A DNA stretch of 42,030 nt, taken from an uncultured Draconibacterium sp. (GTDB lineage Bacteria; Bacteroidota; Bacteroidia; Bacteroidales; Prolixibacteraceae). The translations under genes and the position numbers were made by a program. The DNA lies in assembly GCF_913060805.1 (NCBI RefSeq), contig NZ_CAJXTC010000043.1, positions 1-42,030 of the forward strand. The letters run 5' to 3'. A model generated the notes under the pieces. It saw only the letters and a list, made by a program, of their open reading frames with translations, was not told the origin of the DNA and ran no database searches. Each line of letters starts with the position of its first letter. Position 1 is the stretch's first letter. Of this stretch, positions 26,924 to 35,594 are shown piece by piece.

Positions 26924-28548
26924 GAGGGGCTTTTCTTTTTCTGTTTTTTGCGGAATACCATCCACCACAGGAAAAATCCGCTGATGAGTACCAGCATCAG
27001 GCAAATACCGGCCAGCGGCACAAACAAAATATAAAAGCTCCCGACGAGATGCTCAAAAATACGGCCGGTATGAATTTCAAGTGCCACATTCCATAACGAC
27101 ATTGGCGAAGCTTGGCGTACTTTTTCGGGCATTGCAGGAAACGTGGTTTTTTCGTTTTGTGCGTTGAGTTCGATAGCTCCTCCACTATAATCTAACCACC
27201 AGCTTTTGTTGCCCGATTGTACAAACCCGGCAACGGTGTTGGCGCCAATGGGCCGCGCCATTCCCTGCGGAGCATGGTAAGGTTGCCCGGTAAAAAAGTC
27301 GGCAACCATGCCGGTTTGCGGATTCCACACAAACATTCCGCTAAACGATCCTACTATCAAAAAGTCTTCTCCAACCGGCTCCAGCACATTACAGCCCATA
27401 ACACTTACGGGAGGCTGAATTGGGGCGGGAATAAGTTTGTTGCTAAAGTTTTCTTCAGCAAAATAAAATCCATCAACCGTGGAAATAATGTAGCGACGGT
27501 TAGCAGCGTCCCAATGTATACGCCGCAGTTTATCGAACCACGGGTTTGGACTGTCGAGATGTGTACCCGGAATAATACCCACCTGTTTGTTGGCAATGGC
27601 AATTAAAAAGGGTGGCCGCAAGTGCATTCCCGAAAAAGTATTGATGAGCAGGAACAGCGCAAAAACATAACCCACAACATTGTGCCAGTTCAGGTTAAGC
27701 TTTTTTGTCCTCACCAACTTATCGATGGATGCAGTTCCTATTCCGGCAACCTCATTATTTTGGTTACCCCCTGGAGGGGGAAGGGGGTGATCAACTTCTG
27801 CTGTCCGCCACTGGATTTTCTTCTTTTTACGCTTAATCCATTTCGGAAAGAAAAAATGCAGCAGCCCCGTAACCGAAAGCAAAATGGTTACCAGCCCAAG
27901 CAAATCGACAAATAATTTGCCTGCCAATCCAAAGAGTTCTCCACTGTGCAATTCCCAAAAGGTGTTGAACAGGCCTGTTTTACGTTCGTAGTTAACCGGC
28001 TCCGGCAACTGTATTTTGCTAAAGTTTTGCCCATCACTACTTTCCAGTAAATAATGGCGGGTAAGTAACAACAGTTTATCATCTTTTATCTCCAGGTCAG
28101 CAATACGTTCTTTTTCCACCGGAATTTGAAGTTTCTGCCAACTGTTTTCCGTTTGGCTTCGTTTGTATAATCCCATGTGCGTTCCCGCAAAAAGTTCATC
28201 CTTAAAATGAATGATTGAATATATTTTCCGGTTATCAATTCCTTTCGGAAATCCCTGGTTAAACTCTGCAACGATTTCAAGGTTGTTATCCGTTTTCCAA
28301 ACGCCGATATTTCCGTAAAGCAAATTGGCATCTTCCAGCTGAACAGAACCACGAGCTGCCGCCAGGTTCCAGTTTTTGTAGTGATAATTTTTGGGCAACA
28401 GCTTTCTGGAAACATCAACACCGGAAAACAGCTGCCGGTGGTTCATCACAATTCCTGATGCGGCAAAAAGAATGGCAATAAAAGCAATAACAATTGCCGG
28501 CCATTTATGTAGTTTTTTGAATGTTTTTATCCAACTTTTTCGGGTCAT
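26908..28548 (-). CDS. PepSY-associated TM helix protein, copy A
   Basis: 546 aa inner-membrane protein of the PepSY_TM family, often linked to iron or siderophore handling. Four membrane helices: about 18-36 (AIVIAFIAILFAASGIVM), 213-235 (LFVDLLGLVTILLSVTG), 290-308 (VVGYVFALFLLINTFSGM) and 510-535 (LVPLAGICLMLV-like). The loops hold WD40-like strand repeats (GVWKTDNNL, GLYKRSQ, GFYFAEENF, GMFVWNPQTG), probably a periplasmic propeller. It is a close paralogue of the next gene upstream. The last eight residues (SPSPPRL and stop) are encoded by the palindromic repeat. A HPLPPPGGNQ stretch also comes from a repeat-like sequence. Confidence 0.85.
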   Translation of the reverse strand: MTRKSWIKTFKKLHKWPAIVIAFIAILFAASGIVMNHRQLFSGVDVSRKLLPKNYHYKNWNLAAARGSVQLEDANLLYGNIGVWKTDNNLEIVAEFNQGFPKGIDNRKIYSIIHFKDELFAGTHMGLYKRSQTENSWQKLQIPVEKERIADLEIKDDKLLLLTRHYLLESSDGQNFSKIQLPEPVNYERKTGLFNTFWELHSGELFGLAGKLFVDLLGLVTILLSVTGLLHFFFPKWIKRKKKKIQWRTAEVDHPLPPPGGNQNNEVAGIGTASIDKLVRTKKLNLNWHNVVGYVFALFLLINTFSGMHLRPPFLIAIANKQVGIIPGTHLDSPNPWFDKLRRIHWDAANRRYIISTVDGFYFAEENFSNKLIPAPIQPPVSVMGCNVLEPVGEDFLIVGSFSGMFVWNPQTGMVADFFTGQPYHAPQGMARPIGANTVAGFVQSGNKSWWLDYSGGAIELNAQNEKTTFPAMPEKVRQASPMSLWNVALEIHTGRIFEHLVGSFYILFVPLAGICLMLVLISGFFLWWMVFRKKQKKKSPSPPRL

Positions 28549-28627
28549 ACGGTTGCTTTAGAGGCACAAATATGTTTAACATTTGGTTTTCATTTTGTAA
28601 CAATTGGTACAAATTGAGGAACGCCTG

Positions 28628-28894
28628 CCCCTCGTTTGTAACGAGGGGTTAAAAATCCTGTCGTTTGAAACGACGTAAGCTCAAACTTCACATTGAACTT
28701 TAACCTGAGTTTGCTTCTCCCGATAAATCGAGATCGCAATGACTAAAATAATGGGTTTGATTAGCCGCGGACCATGAAAAAGTTCATTTGGGCATAACTA
28801 CTTACGGTCCGCGGCAGACTTATTATATCGGATTGCGTCATTGCGAGGAGGTACGACGAAGCAATCTCCAATATCTTGTTTGCAAACGAGGGGG
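28628..28894. repeat. Long palindromic repeat R2
   Basis: Same element as at 26654, between the two PepSY genes, with the central CCGCGGACC at 28765-28773 and GGTCCGCGG at 28806-28814. The right end codes for the C-terminal tail of PepSY copy B. Confidence 0.8.
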
Positions 28895-30511
28895 AGAGGG
28901 GCTTTTCTTTTTTTGTTTTTTGCGGAATACCATCCACCACAGGAAAAATCCGCTGATGAGTACCAGCATCAGGCAAATACCGGCCAGCGGCACAAACAAA
29001 ATATAAAAGCTCCCTACGAGATGCTCAAAAATACGGCCGGTATGTATTTCAAGAGCCACATTCCATAAGGACATGGGCGAAGCTTGGCACACCTCAGCGG
29101 GCATGGCGGCAAACTCATTTTGTGCATTGATTGCGATAGCTCCCCTGGTATAGTCGAACCACCAGCTTTTGTCGCCCGATTGTACAAACCCGGCAACGGT
29201 GTTGGCACCAATGGGGCGCGCCATTCCCTGTGGCGCGTGGTAAGGCTGGCCGGTAAAAAAGTCGGCAACCATTCCGGTTTGCGGATTCCATACAAACATC
29301 CCGCTAAACGAACCCACCATCAAAAAATCTTCTCCAACCGGTTCCAGCACATTACAGCCCATAACACTTACGGGAGGCTGCGATGGGGCGGGAATGAGTT
29401 TGTCGCTAAGGTTTTCGTCAGCAAAGTAAAACCCGTCGGAAGTGGAAAATATATAACGTCGGTGGGCAGCGTCCCAATGTACACGACGCAGTTTATCGAA
29501 CCACGGATTTGGACTGTCGAGATGCGTGCCCGGAATAATACCCACCTGTTTGTTGGCAATGGCAATTAAAAAGGGCGGCCGCAGGTGCATCCCTGAAAAA
29601 GTATTGATGAGCAGGAACAGCGCAAAAACATAACCCACAACATTGTGCCAGTTCAGGTTCAGCTTTTTTGTCCTCACCAACTTATCTATGGATGCATTTC
29701 CTTTTCCGGCAACCTCATTATTTCGCTTACCGCCTGGAGGGGGCAGAGGGTGATTTAGTTTTTCTGTCCTCGACTGGATTTTCTTCTTTTTACGTTTTAT
29801 CCATTTAGGAAAGAAAAAGTGCAACAGCCCCGTAACCGAAAGCAAAATGGTTATCAGCCCAAGCAAATCGACAAATAATTTGCCTGCCAATCCAAAAAGT
29901 TCTCCGCTATGTAATTCCCAAAAGGTTTTGAACAGGCCTGTTTTGCGTTCGTAGTTTACCGGCTCCGGCAGTTGTATCTTTTTGAAATGTTGTCCATCGG
30001 CACTTTCCAGCAAATAATGACGGGTAAGCACCAGCAACTTGTTGTCTTTTATTTCCAGATCGGCAATACGTTCTTTTTCCACCGGAATTTGAAGTTTCTG
30101 CCAGATGTCTTTTGTTGTGTTTCGTTTGTATAATCCAAGGTGTGTCCCGGCATAAAGAACATCATTAAACAACACGATGGAATATATTTTCCGGTTATCA
30201 ATTCCTTGAGGAAATCCCTGGTTAAAGTTTGCAAAGTCTTCAAGGTTGTTATCCGATTTCCAAACGCCAATATTTCCATAGATTAAATTGGCATCTTCCA
30301 GCTGAACAGAACCACGAACCGCCGCCAGGTTCCAGTTCTGGTAATGATAGTTTTCGGGCAGCAGCTTTCTGGAAACATCAACACCGGAAAACAGCTGCCG
30401 GTGGTTCATAACAATTCCTGATGCAGCAAAAAGAATGGCAATAAAAGCAATAACAATTGCCGGCCATTTATGTAGTTTCTTGAACGATTTTATCCAACTT
30501 TTTCGGGTCAT
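28838..30511 (-). CDS. PepSY-associated TM helix protein, copy B
   Basis: 557 aa from the ATG at 30511 (the frame stays open to a TTG at 30532, but the paralogue begins at MTRKSW). Nearly the same protein as copy A, with identical membrane helices and most differences in the periplasmic region of about 50-170. One three-residue deletion relative to A lies near 480. The C-terminus is longer: it reads through the palindromic repeat for 15 extra residues (QTRYWRLLRRTSSQ) before a stop. Not separated from A by any other gene, so both may be transcribed from the region above 30511. Confidence 0.85.
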   Translation of the reverse strand: MTRKSWIKSFKKLHKWPAIVIAFIAILFAASGIVMNHRQLFSGVDVSRKLLPENYHYQNWNLAAVRGSVQLEDANLIYGNIGVWKSDNNLEDFANFNQGFPQGIDNRKIYSIVLFNDVLYAGTHLGLYKRNTTKDIWQKLQIPVEKERIADLEIKDNKLLVLTRHYLLESADGQHFKKIQLPEPVNYERKTGLFKTFWELHSGELFGLAGKLFVDLLGLITILLSVTGLLHFFFPKWIKRKKKKIQSRTEKLNHPLPPPGGKRNNEVAGKGNASIDKLVRTKKLNLNWHNVVGYVFALFLLINTFSGMHLRPPFLIAIANKQVGIIPGTHLDSPNPWFDKLRRVHWDAAHRRYIFSTSDGFYFADENLSDKLIPAPSQPPVSVMGCNVLEPVGEDFLMVGSFSGMFVWNPQTGMVADFFTGQPYHAPQGMARPIGANTVAGFVQSGDKSWWFDYTRGAIAINAQNEFAAMPAEVCQASPMSLWNVALEIHTGRIFEHLVGSFYILFVPLAGICLMLVLISGFFLWWMVFRKKQKKKSPSPPRLQTRYWRLLRRTSSQ

Positions 30512-30591
30512 AATCTTGTTTGTCTTCGGCAAATATGCTCAAGGTTTATTAGATGTGTTGTAACATTTGGTACAAAATTGGGAAACGCCTT

Positions 30592-30835
30592 CCTGTCGTT
30601 TGAAACGACGCAAGCTCAAACTTCACATTGAACTTTAACCATAGTTTGCTTCTCCCGATAAATCGGGATCACAATGACTAAAATAATAGGTATGATTAGC
30701 CGCGGACCATAATAAAGTTTATTTGGGCATGTTTGCACACGGTCCGCGGCAGACTTATTATATCTGATTGCGTCATTGCGAGGAGGTACGACGAAGCAAA
30801 CTATAATATCTTGTTTGCTAATGTGTGGGAGAGGA
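30592..30835. repeat. Long palindromic repeat R3
   Basis: Third copy, missing the outer CCCCTCG hairpin; CCGCGGACC at 30700-30708 and GGTCCGCGG at 30741-30749. Confidence 0.8.
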
Positions 30836-30837
30836 GT

Positions 30838-31020
30838 TTGCTTCTCCCGATAAATCGGGATCGCAATGACTATTAATTATGGTATGATTAGCCGCGGACC
30901 ACGATAAAGTTTATTTGGGCATAACTGCTTACGGTCCGCGGCAGACTATTTTTGCGATTATGTCATTGCGAGGAGCTACGACGAAGCAATCTCAATACCC
31001 TTATTGCAAATGAGAGGGAG
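30838..31020. repeat. Long palindromic repeat R4
   Basis: Fourth copy, starting inside the TTGCTTCTCCCGAT arm directly after R3; CCGCGGACC at 30892-30900 and GGTCCGCGG at 30933-30941. R3 and R4 fill most of the 600-base gap upstream of iorA. Confidence 0.8.
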
Positions 31021-31094
31021 TGCCGTTTTATAGATTGGAATCAAAGCGGTAGCTAATTTATATTGATTATAAGGACAAAACATGACAATCCTAA

Positions 31095-31124
31095 TTGCAT
31101 AAAAAACTCAAATTGATACTTTTG
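31095..31124 (+). promoter_or_regulatory. Promoter of iorAB
   Basis: TTG (31095-31097), 19 bases, then TACTTTTG (31117-31124): an exact Bacteroidota -33/-7 pair. The leader to the ATG at 31148 would be about 17 bases, too short for an RNA switch. Confidence 0.75.
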
Positions 31125-31147
31125 TTGGCTTCGAAAATTAAACCAAA

Positions 31148-32767
31148 ATGCAAAAAAATCTATTCTTAGGAGTTGAAGCCATCGGGCAGGGCGCCATTGA
31201 TGGCGGAATTTCAGGGGTTTATGCCTATCCCGGAACTCCTTCAACAGAAATAACAGAGTTTATTCAGGAGAATGAACTTGCCATTGAAAAAGGTATTCGC
31301 AGCAAATGGTCGGCCAACGAAAAAACAGCTTACGAAGCCGCTTTAGGAATGTCGTACGCCGGGAAACGCAGCATGGTTTGTATGAAACATGTGGGACTGA
31401 ATGTGGCTGCCGATGCATTTATTAACTCAGCAATTACCGGGATAAACGGTGGTTTGATCGTTACCGTTGCCGATGATCCGTCGATGCACTCGTCGCAAAA
31501 CGAGCAGGATTCGCGTTTCTACGGTAAGTTTGCCATGATACCAATTTTGGAGCCCAGCAACCAGCAGGAAGCTTACGACATGGTTTGCGAAGGTTTTGAA
31601 CTGTCAGAAAAACTGGAAGTGCCGGTGATGGTGCGTATTACTACACGTTTGGCGCACTCGCGAGCCGGAGTTGTTCGCAGCGAGGTACTGCCTGAAAACG
31701 ACATGGTTTTACCATCTGATCCAAGTCAGTTTGTATTGCTGCCGGCTATTGCCCGAAGAAGATACAAAGGACTTCTTGAGAAACAGGAGCAATTTGAGAA
31801 GACAGCTAAAAAATCGAAATACAACGTTTACACCAAAGGCGAAGACAAAAGTTTTGGAATTATTGCTTGTGGTATTGCATACAATTACCTCAAGGAAAAT
31901 TATCCGAAAGACGATTGCCCGTATACCGTGCTGAAACTTTCGCAATACCCGGTTCCGCAAAAGTTTTTGGATAAAATGGCCAAACATTGCGAAGAGGTAC
32001 TGGTGCTGGAAGAAGGTTATCCGGTAGTGGAAGAGCACATTAAGGCTGTGTTCAAAAAGGATATTCAGGTTTCGGGGCGTTTAAGTGGTGCTTTGCCACG
32101 CGACGGCGAACTGAATGCCGACTTGGTTGCTAAAGCACTGGGAAAAGAAACACAAGTTGGTGCTGATGTTCCGGAGCTGGTAGTAAACCGTCCGCCGGCA
32201 TTGTGCCAGGGATGCGGTCACCAGGATATGTACAAAGCATTGAACCAGGCGCTGGATAAATACACCAAAGGACGCGTATTCTCCGATATCGGTTGTTACA
32301 CGCTGGGTGCTTTGCCGCCATACAAAAGTATTTACTCTTGTGTTGACATGGGCGCTTCGGTAACCATGGCAAAAGGTGCTGCCGATGCAGGATTGATTCC
32401 TGCCGTGGCAGTTATCGGCGATTCTACTTTTACGCACTCGGGAATTACCGGTTTGCTTGACGCTGTTAACGATGAGGCGAATATTGTGGTTGTTATTTCT
32501 GATAACGAATCGGTATCGATGACCGGCGGACAGGATTCTTCGGCACTCGGAAAGATCGAAAGCATTTGTACCGGTGTTGGCGTTGATCCAAATCATATTC
32601 GCGTGTTAACACCGCTGAAAAAATACCACGATCTGATGGTGGAGACTTTCGAAGAAGAAATTGCTTACGAAGGTGTTTCGGTAATTGTTTTCCGTCGCGA
32701 GTGTATTCAGGCAGCGGCAAAACGATTGCGCAAGGCAAAGAAAATGAAAGATAACCCCAATAAATAA
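31148..32767 (+). CDS. iorA: Indolepyruvate (arylpyruvate):ferredoxin oxidoreductase alpha subunit, lacking the C-terminal ferredoxin domain
   Basis: 539 aa thiamine-diphosphate subunit of the enzyme that interconverts arylpyruvate plus CoA and aryl-acetyl-CoA plus CO2, with electrons to or from ferredoxin. The N-terminal pyrimidine-binding domain begins GAIDGGISGVYAYPGTPSTE. The C-terminal TPP domain has CQGCGH (Cys353, Cys356) and GDSTFTHSGI (424-433), followed by the VISDN metal-binding asparagine. Classical archaeal IorA is about 600-650 aa and ends in two CxxCxxCxxxCP clusters; here the chain stops after RRECIQAAAKRLR, so electrons must go through a separate ferredoxin. iorB follows after 6 bases. 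Confidence 0.9.
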   Translation: MQKNLFLGVEAIGQGAIDGGISGVYAYPGTPSTEITEFIQENELAIEKGIRSKWSANEKTAYEAALGMSYAGKRSMVCMKHVGLNVAADAFINSAITGINGGLIVTVADDPSMHSSQNEQDSRFYGKFAMIPILEPSNQQEAYDMVCEGFELSEKLEVPVMVRITTRLAHSRAGVVRSEVLPENDMVLPSDPSQFVLLPAIARRRYKGLLEKQEQFEKTAKKSKYNVYTKGEDKSFGIIACGIAYNYLKENYPKDDCPYTVLKLSQYPVPQKFLDKMAKHCEEVLVLEEGYPVVEEHIKAVFKKDIQVSGRLSGALPRDGELNADLVAKALGKETQVGADVPELVVNRPPALCQGCGHQDMYKALNQALDKYTKGRVFSDIGCYTLGALPPYKSIYSCVDMGASVTMAKGAADAGLIPAVAVIGDSTFTHSGITGLLDAVNDEANIVVVISDNESVSMTGGQDSSALGKIESICTGVGVDPNHIRVLTPLKKYHDLMVETFEEEIAYEGVSVIVFRRECIQAAAKRLRKAKKMKDNPNK

Positions 32768-32773
32768 GTAGAA

Positions 32774-33355
32774 ATGAAGACAGATATTATATTAGCCGGA
32801 GTTGGCGGACAGGGAATTCTTTCCATTGCATCGATAATTGGCGATGCAGCCATTAGCGAGAATTTGTTTTTGAAACAGGCCGAAACGCACGGAATGAGCC
32901 AGCGTGGTGGGGCAGTGCAGTCACACCTGCGTATTTCCGACAGCGAAATTGCTGCCGATTTAATTCCACAGGGAAAAGCCGATCTTATTCTTTCGGTGGA
33001 GCCGATGGAAGCGCTGCGTTACCTGCCATTTCTTTCGTCCGAAGGTTATGTGGTAACCAATACCACTCCTTTTATCAACATCCCGAATTACCCGGATGTG
33101 GATGCTGTTTTGGCAGAAATAGAAAAACAGCCACGTTTTGTAGCCATCGATGCTGATAAAATTGCTGCAGAAATTGGTAATAAACGTGCATCGAATGTGG
33201 TGATGCTGGGTGCAGCTACTCCTTTTCTGAATATTGAACCGGAAAAAATAGAAGCCGGAATTGCACACATTTTTAGTAGTAAAGGTGAAGCAGTGGTAGA
33301 AATGAACCGCAAAGCTTTTAAAGCCGGTTTGGAATTCGCTTTGGCAAACAAATAG
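32774..33355 (+). CDS. iorB: Indolepyruvate oxidoreductase beta (gamma-type) subunit
   Basis: 193 aa 2-oxoacid:ferredoxin oxidoreductase gamma-domain protein, partner of IorA. Opens with the conserved ILAGVGGQGILSIASIIG and carries ETHGMSQRGGAVQSHLR (about 37-53), the CoA/cofactor-proximal loop of the family. Length matches IorB. It has a 6-base spacing to iorA and is closed by a terminator 24 bases later, so iorAB is a two-gene operon separate from the downstream porin-paaK operon. Confidence 0.92.
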   Translation: MKTDIILAGVGGQGILSIASIIGDAAISENLFLKQAETHGMSQRGGAVQSHLRISDSEIAADLIPQGKADLILSVEPMEALRYLPFLSSEGYVVTNTTPFINIPNYPDVDAVLAEIEKQPRFVAIDADKIAAEIGNKRASNVVMLGAATPFLNIEPEKIEAGIAHIFSSKGEAVVEMNRKAFKAGLEFALANK

Positions 33356-33378
33356 AAAAATTTCATAACCATTATAAG

Positions 33379-33417
33379 AAACCCGTTCCGGACAATTGTT
33401 CGCGAATGGGTTTTTTT
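33379..33417 (+). terminator. Terminator of iorAB
   Basis: AAACCCGTTC (33379-33388) pairs with GAATGGGTTT (33404-33413) with one G-U, then further Ts to 33417. Confidence 0.85.
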
Positions 33418-34140
33418 ATTGATGGCTATTTGAATAATACCGATATATGACCCCACCTGGCCTTCCGCCAACTGGCGGAGAGGAAACATCCCCCTTTGGG
33501 GGATAATAAGGGGTCAGAATAAATTAACTGACAATACAAACTGATATCCTCCCTCGAAGTCTCGGGGCTTCGGAGCTTCCCGCTTACAGTAAGATTTTGC
33601 TTTGAATAGCACTCGATCAAAAAAGTCCATTTCACGAAGATTATTTATAAAAAATTTGATGGTTTATAGCCCGCCAAGTCCGCCTTCAGGAAAATGCGTT
33701 AAGAAATTTTGGAAGCACCACGTTAAAAAAGAAAAGCTGTTTGACACTGACCGGAAGGATGGAGCGTCAGTGGAGTTCTTTTCTTTTAGTGGAGATTCCG
33801 AAATTTTAGCAATTTTCATGTCAGCGGCGGCATTTTTTGCTTCCTTTTTTTGGCTGTAGAAAAAAAGGAAGTCGCAGCGAAGCGAGAAGAATGTTTTTGT
33901 TTGATTTTCAGAATGATTGTAGTCTATATTGCCCGAAGGTTGAGGGCTAAAGCCCGGGTTAAAAGTTGTGGTTATTCCCCGACATAAATGTCGGAGTTAG
34001 TCAAAATTAAGTCTTTTATGCTCCGATCGCAATTCTATTAAACCTATGGCAATAAAGAATAAGTTAATGATAGCTTTTTTATGTGTAGTTTGAAATCAAA
34101 ATAAATAAGCCTATTTAGGATTCAAATTGTAAGTACAACC
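33418..34140. repeat. Long non-coding region of stacked palindromic repeats
   Basis: No convincing gene. Contains GACCCC (33449) ... GGGGTC (33510) enclosing CCGCCA/TGGCGG (33465-33478) and TCCCCC/GGGGGA (33489-33503); a 12-bp pair CTTCCTTTTTTT / AAAAAAAGGAAG (33840-33871); and CCGACAT/ATGTCGG (33979-33994). A frame at 33602-33859 is just the translation of these repeats. Confidence 0.65.
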
Positions 34141-34170
34141 TTGGGCAGGCCTGTAAAATTGCTAATTTTG
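34141..34170 (+). promoter_or_regulatory. Promoter of the porin-paaK operon
   Basis: TTG (34141-34143), 19 bases, TAATTTTG (34163-34170), the same spacing as the iorA promoter. The leader to the porin ATG is about 125 bases, much longer than for iorA, and holds a hairpin. Confidence 0.75.
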
Positions 34171-34224
34171 AGCCTCGTGTTTAAGACAGCAACATATTAT
34201 TTCTTATTAGATTACTTCTGTTTT

Positions 34225-34256
34225 TACCCGAAGGGCTGATTCGCGGACTTCGGGTA
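34225..34256 (+). promoter_or_regulatory. Hairpin in the porin-operon leader
   Basis: TACCCGAAG / CTTCGGGTA, 9 bp, 14-base loop, no T tract after it. Sits 46 bases before the porin start; could be a protein-binding or stability hairpin. Confidence 0.45.
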
Positions 34257-34301
34257 CACAATCATTTTTCAATCAACTAAAAACAACTAATCATTTCCAC
34301 A

Positions 34302-35591
34302 ATGAAAAAATATTTATCACTAACAGCTATTCTGTGTCTGATTTCCATCTTTGTCATGGCACAGGACGACAACAAAGTTTCTGCAAAAAAATCATCGATC
34401 GAACTTTACGGTTTTATCCGAAGCGAGTATTATTACGATTCGTACAAAGGACTTAACGCCGCGCAGGACAACTTCTATCTTTTCCCTCTTTACAAAGGAT
34501 TAGATGCCGAAGGTAACGATCTCAACCAGCAAGGAATCCATGGTTTTACGGCTATGGCAACCCGCTTTGGTTTTAACATTACCGGACCTGAAATTTTAGG
34601 AGCGAAAACATCCGCCAATTTCGAAACCGATTTTGCCGGAATTGTAAGCGAATACCCCGAAGTATTGCGTTTGCGAAAAGCATATGTAAAACTCGATTGG
34701 GAGAAATCATCGTTACTTATTGGTCAAACCTGGCATCCCTTGTGGAATGGAAGTGGCGCATTCTTCCCGCAGGTTGGTGGATTGAACACTGGTAGTCCTT
34801 ACAACCCGTTTAACCGTTCGCCACAAATCGACTTCGATTACAAACTTGGCGCTAAAACCACTCTTTCGTTAACCGCTTTGTACGAGCAGCAGTATTGTTC
34901 GGCCGGCTTTTACGATGTTCCCAATACCAACAGCAAGAACCTGGCAAAACGTAATGCCGGAATCCCGGAATTGGTGGCCGGTTTATATTACAACGATAAC
35001 GGCATGAGTCTCGGAATTGCAGGTCAGTTTAATGCCATAAAACCCATCGATATTACCGAAGGAACGGCAGGCAAATTTCAGAGCGATGAGCTGAATACCA
35101 GTTATGCGGTTATGAGTTACGCCGGTTACAAAAAAGATAAGTGGTTCTTTTTGGTAAAAGAAATGGTGGGCCAGAACCTGACGAATATGCTGATGATTGG
35201 TGGTTACGGGGTAAAATCATACGATGCGGCAACTGGCGGAATGACCTACACCAATTATACAACTTCATCTACATTGGTGAATGTGGTTTACGGAACGCAA
35301 AAACAACTGGGATTTTTTGCCGGAATGTCTACGAATTTCGGAACAAAAGATGCCCTGTATAATTTCGATGGGGCAGCACAAACAAAAGGATTGATGCCGA
35401 CCATGAAACAGGTATGGCGTATAGCACCGTATTACGCGTATAATTACAAAAACCTGCGTTTTGTAGCAGAGTATGAGATCGATTCGGCTGATTACGGAAC
35501 CGGAACATTCGATTTCTCCGACGGACTTTACGACGATACCGTAAACGCCACCAACCACCGGATTTTGTTAATGCTGACCTATAATTTTTAG
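34302..35591 (+). CDS. Outer-membrane porin-like barrel protein
   Basis: 429 aa. Signal peptide 1-20 (FVMAQ). SIELYGFIRSEYYYDSYKG is a typical first strand of a 16-18-strand porin; FGFNITGPE and LRKAYVKLDWEKSSLLIGQTWHP match DcaP-like porins; the chain ends in LMLTYNF with terminal phenylalanine. First gene of an operon: paaK follows after only 3 bases, so this is probably the outer-membrane entry (or exit) channel for the arylacetates handled by the operon. Specificity is inferred from the context only. Confidence 0.8.
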   Translation: MKKYLSLTAILCLISIFVMAQDDNKVSAKKSSIELYGFIRSEYYYDSYKGLNAAQDNFYLFPLYKGLDAEGNDLNQQGIHGFTAMATRFGFNITGPEILGAKTSANFETDFAGIVSEYPEVLRLRKAYVKLDWEKSSLLIGQTWHPLWNGSGAFFPQVGGLNTGSPYNPFNRSPQIDFDYKLGAKTTLSLTALYEQQYCSAGFYDVPNTNSKNLAKRNAGIPELVAGLYYNDNGMSLGIAGQFNAIKPIDITEGTAGKFQSDELNTSYAVMSYAGYKKDKWFFLVKEMVGQNLTNMLMIGGYGVKSYDAATGGMTYTNYTTSSTLVNVVYGTQKQLGFFAGMSTNFGTKDALYNFDGAAQTKGLMPTMKQVWRIAPYYAYNYKNLRFVAEYEIDSADYGTGTFDFSDGLYDDTVNATNHRILLMLTYNF

Positions 35592-35594
35592 ATT

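Noticed and set aside
26654-31020. CRISPR array
   Set aside because: The repeats are about 250 bases, internally palindromic and separated by whole genes; no short regular repeat-spacer pattern exists anywhere in the window.
33602-33859. 85-residue frame between iorB and the porin gene
   Set aside because: The product is the translation of stacked palindromic repeats (a 12-bp stem lies at its end) and has no protein-like pattern.
34171-34301. Riboswitch or T-box in the 125-base leader of the porin operon
   Set aside because: Only one simple hairpin is visible and no terminator/antiterminator pair or known aptamer core was recognised.
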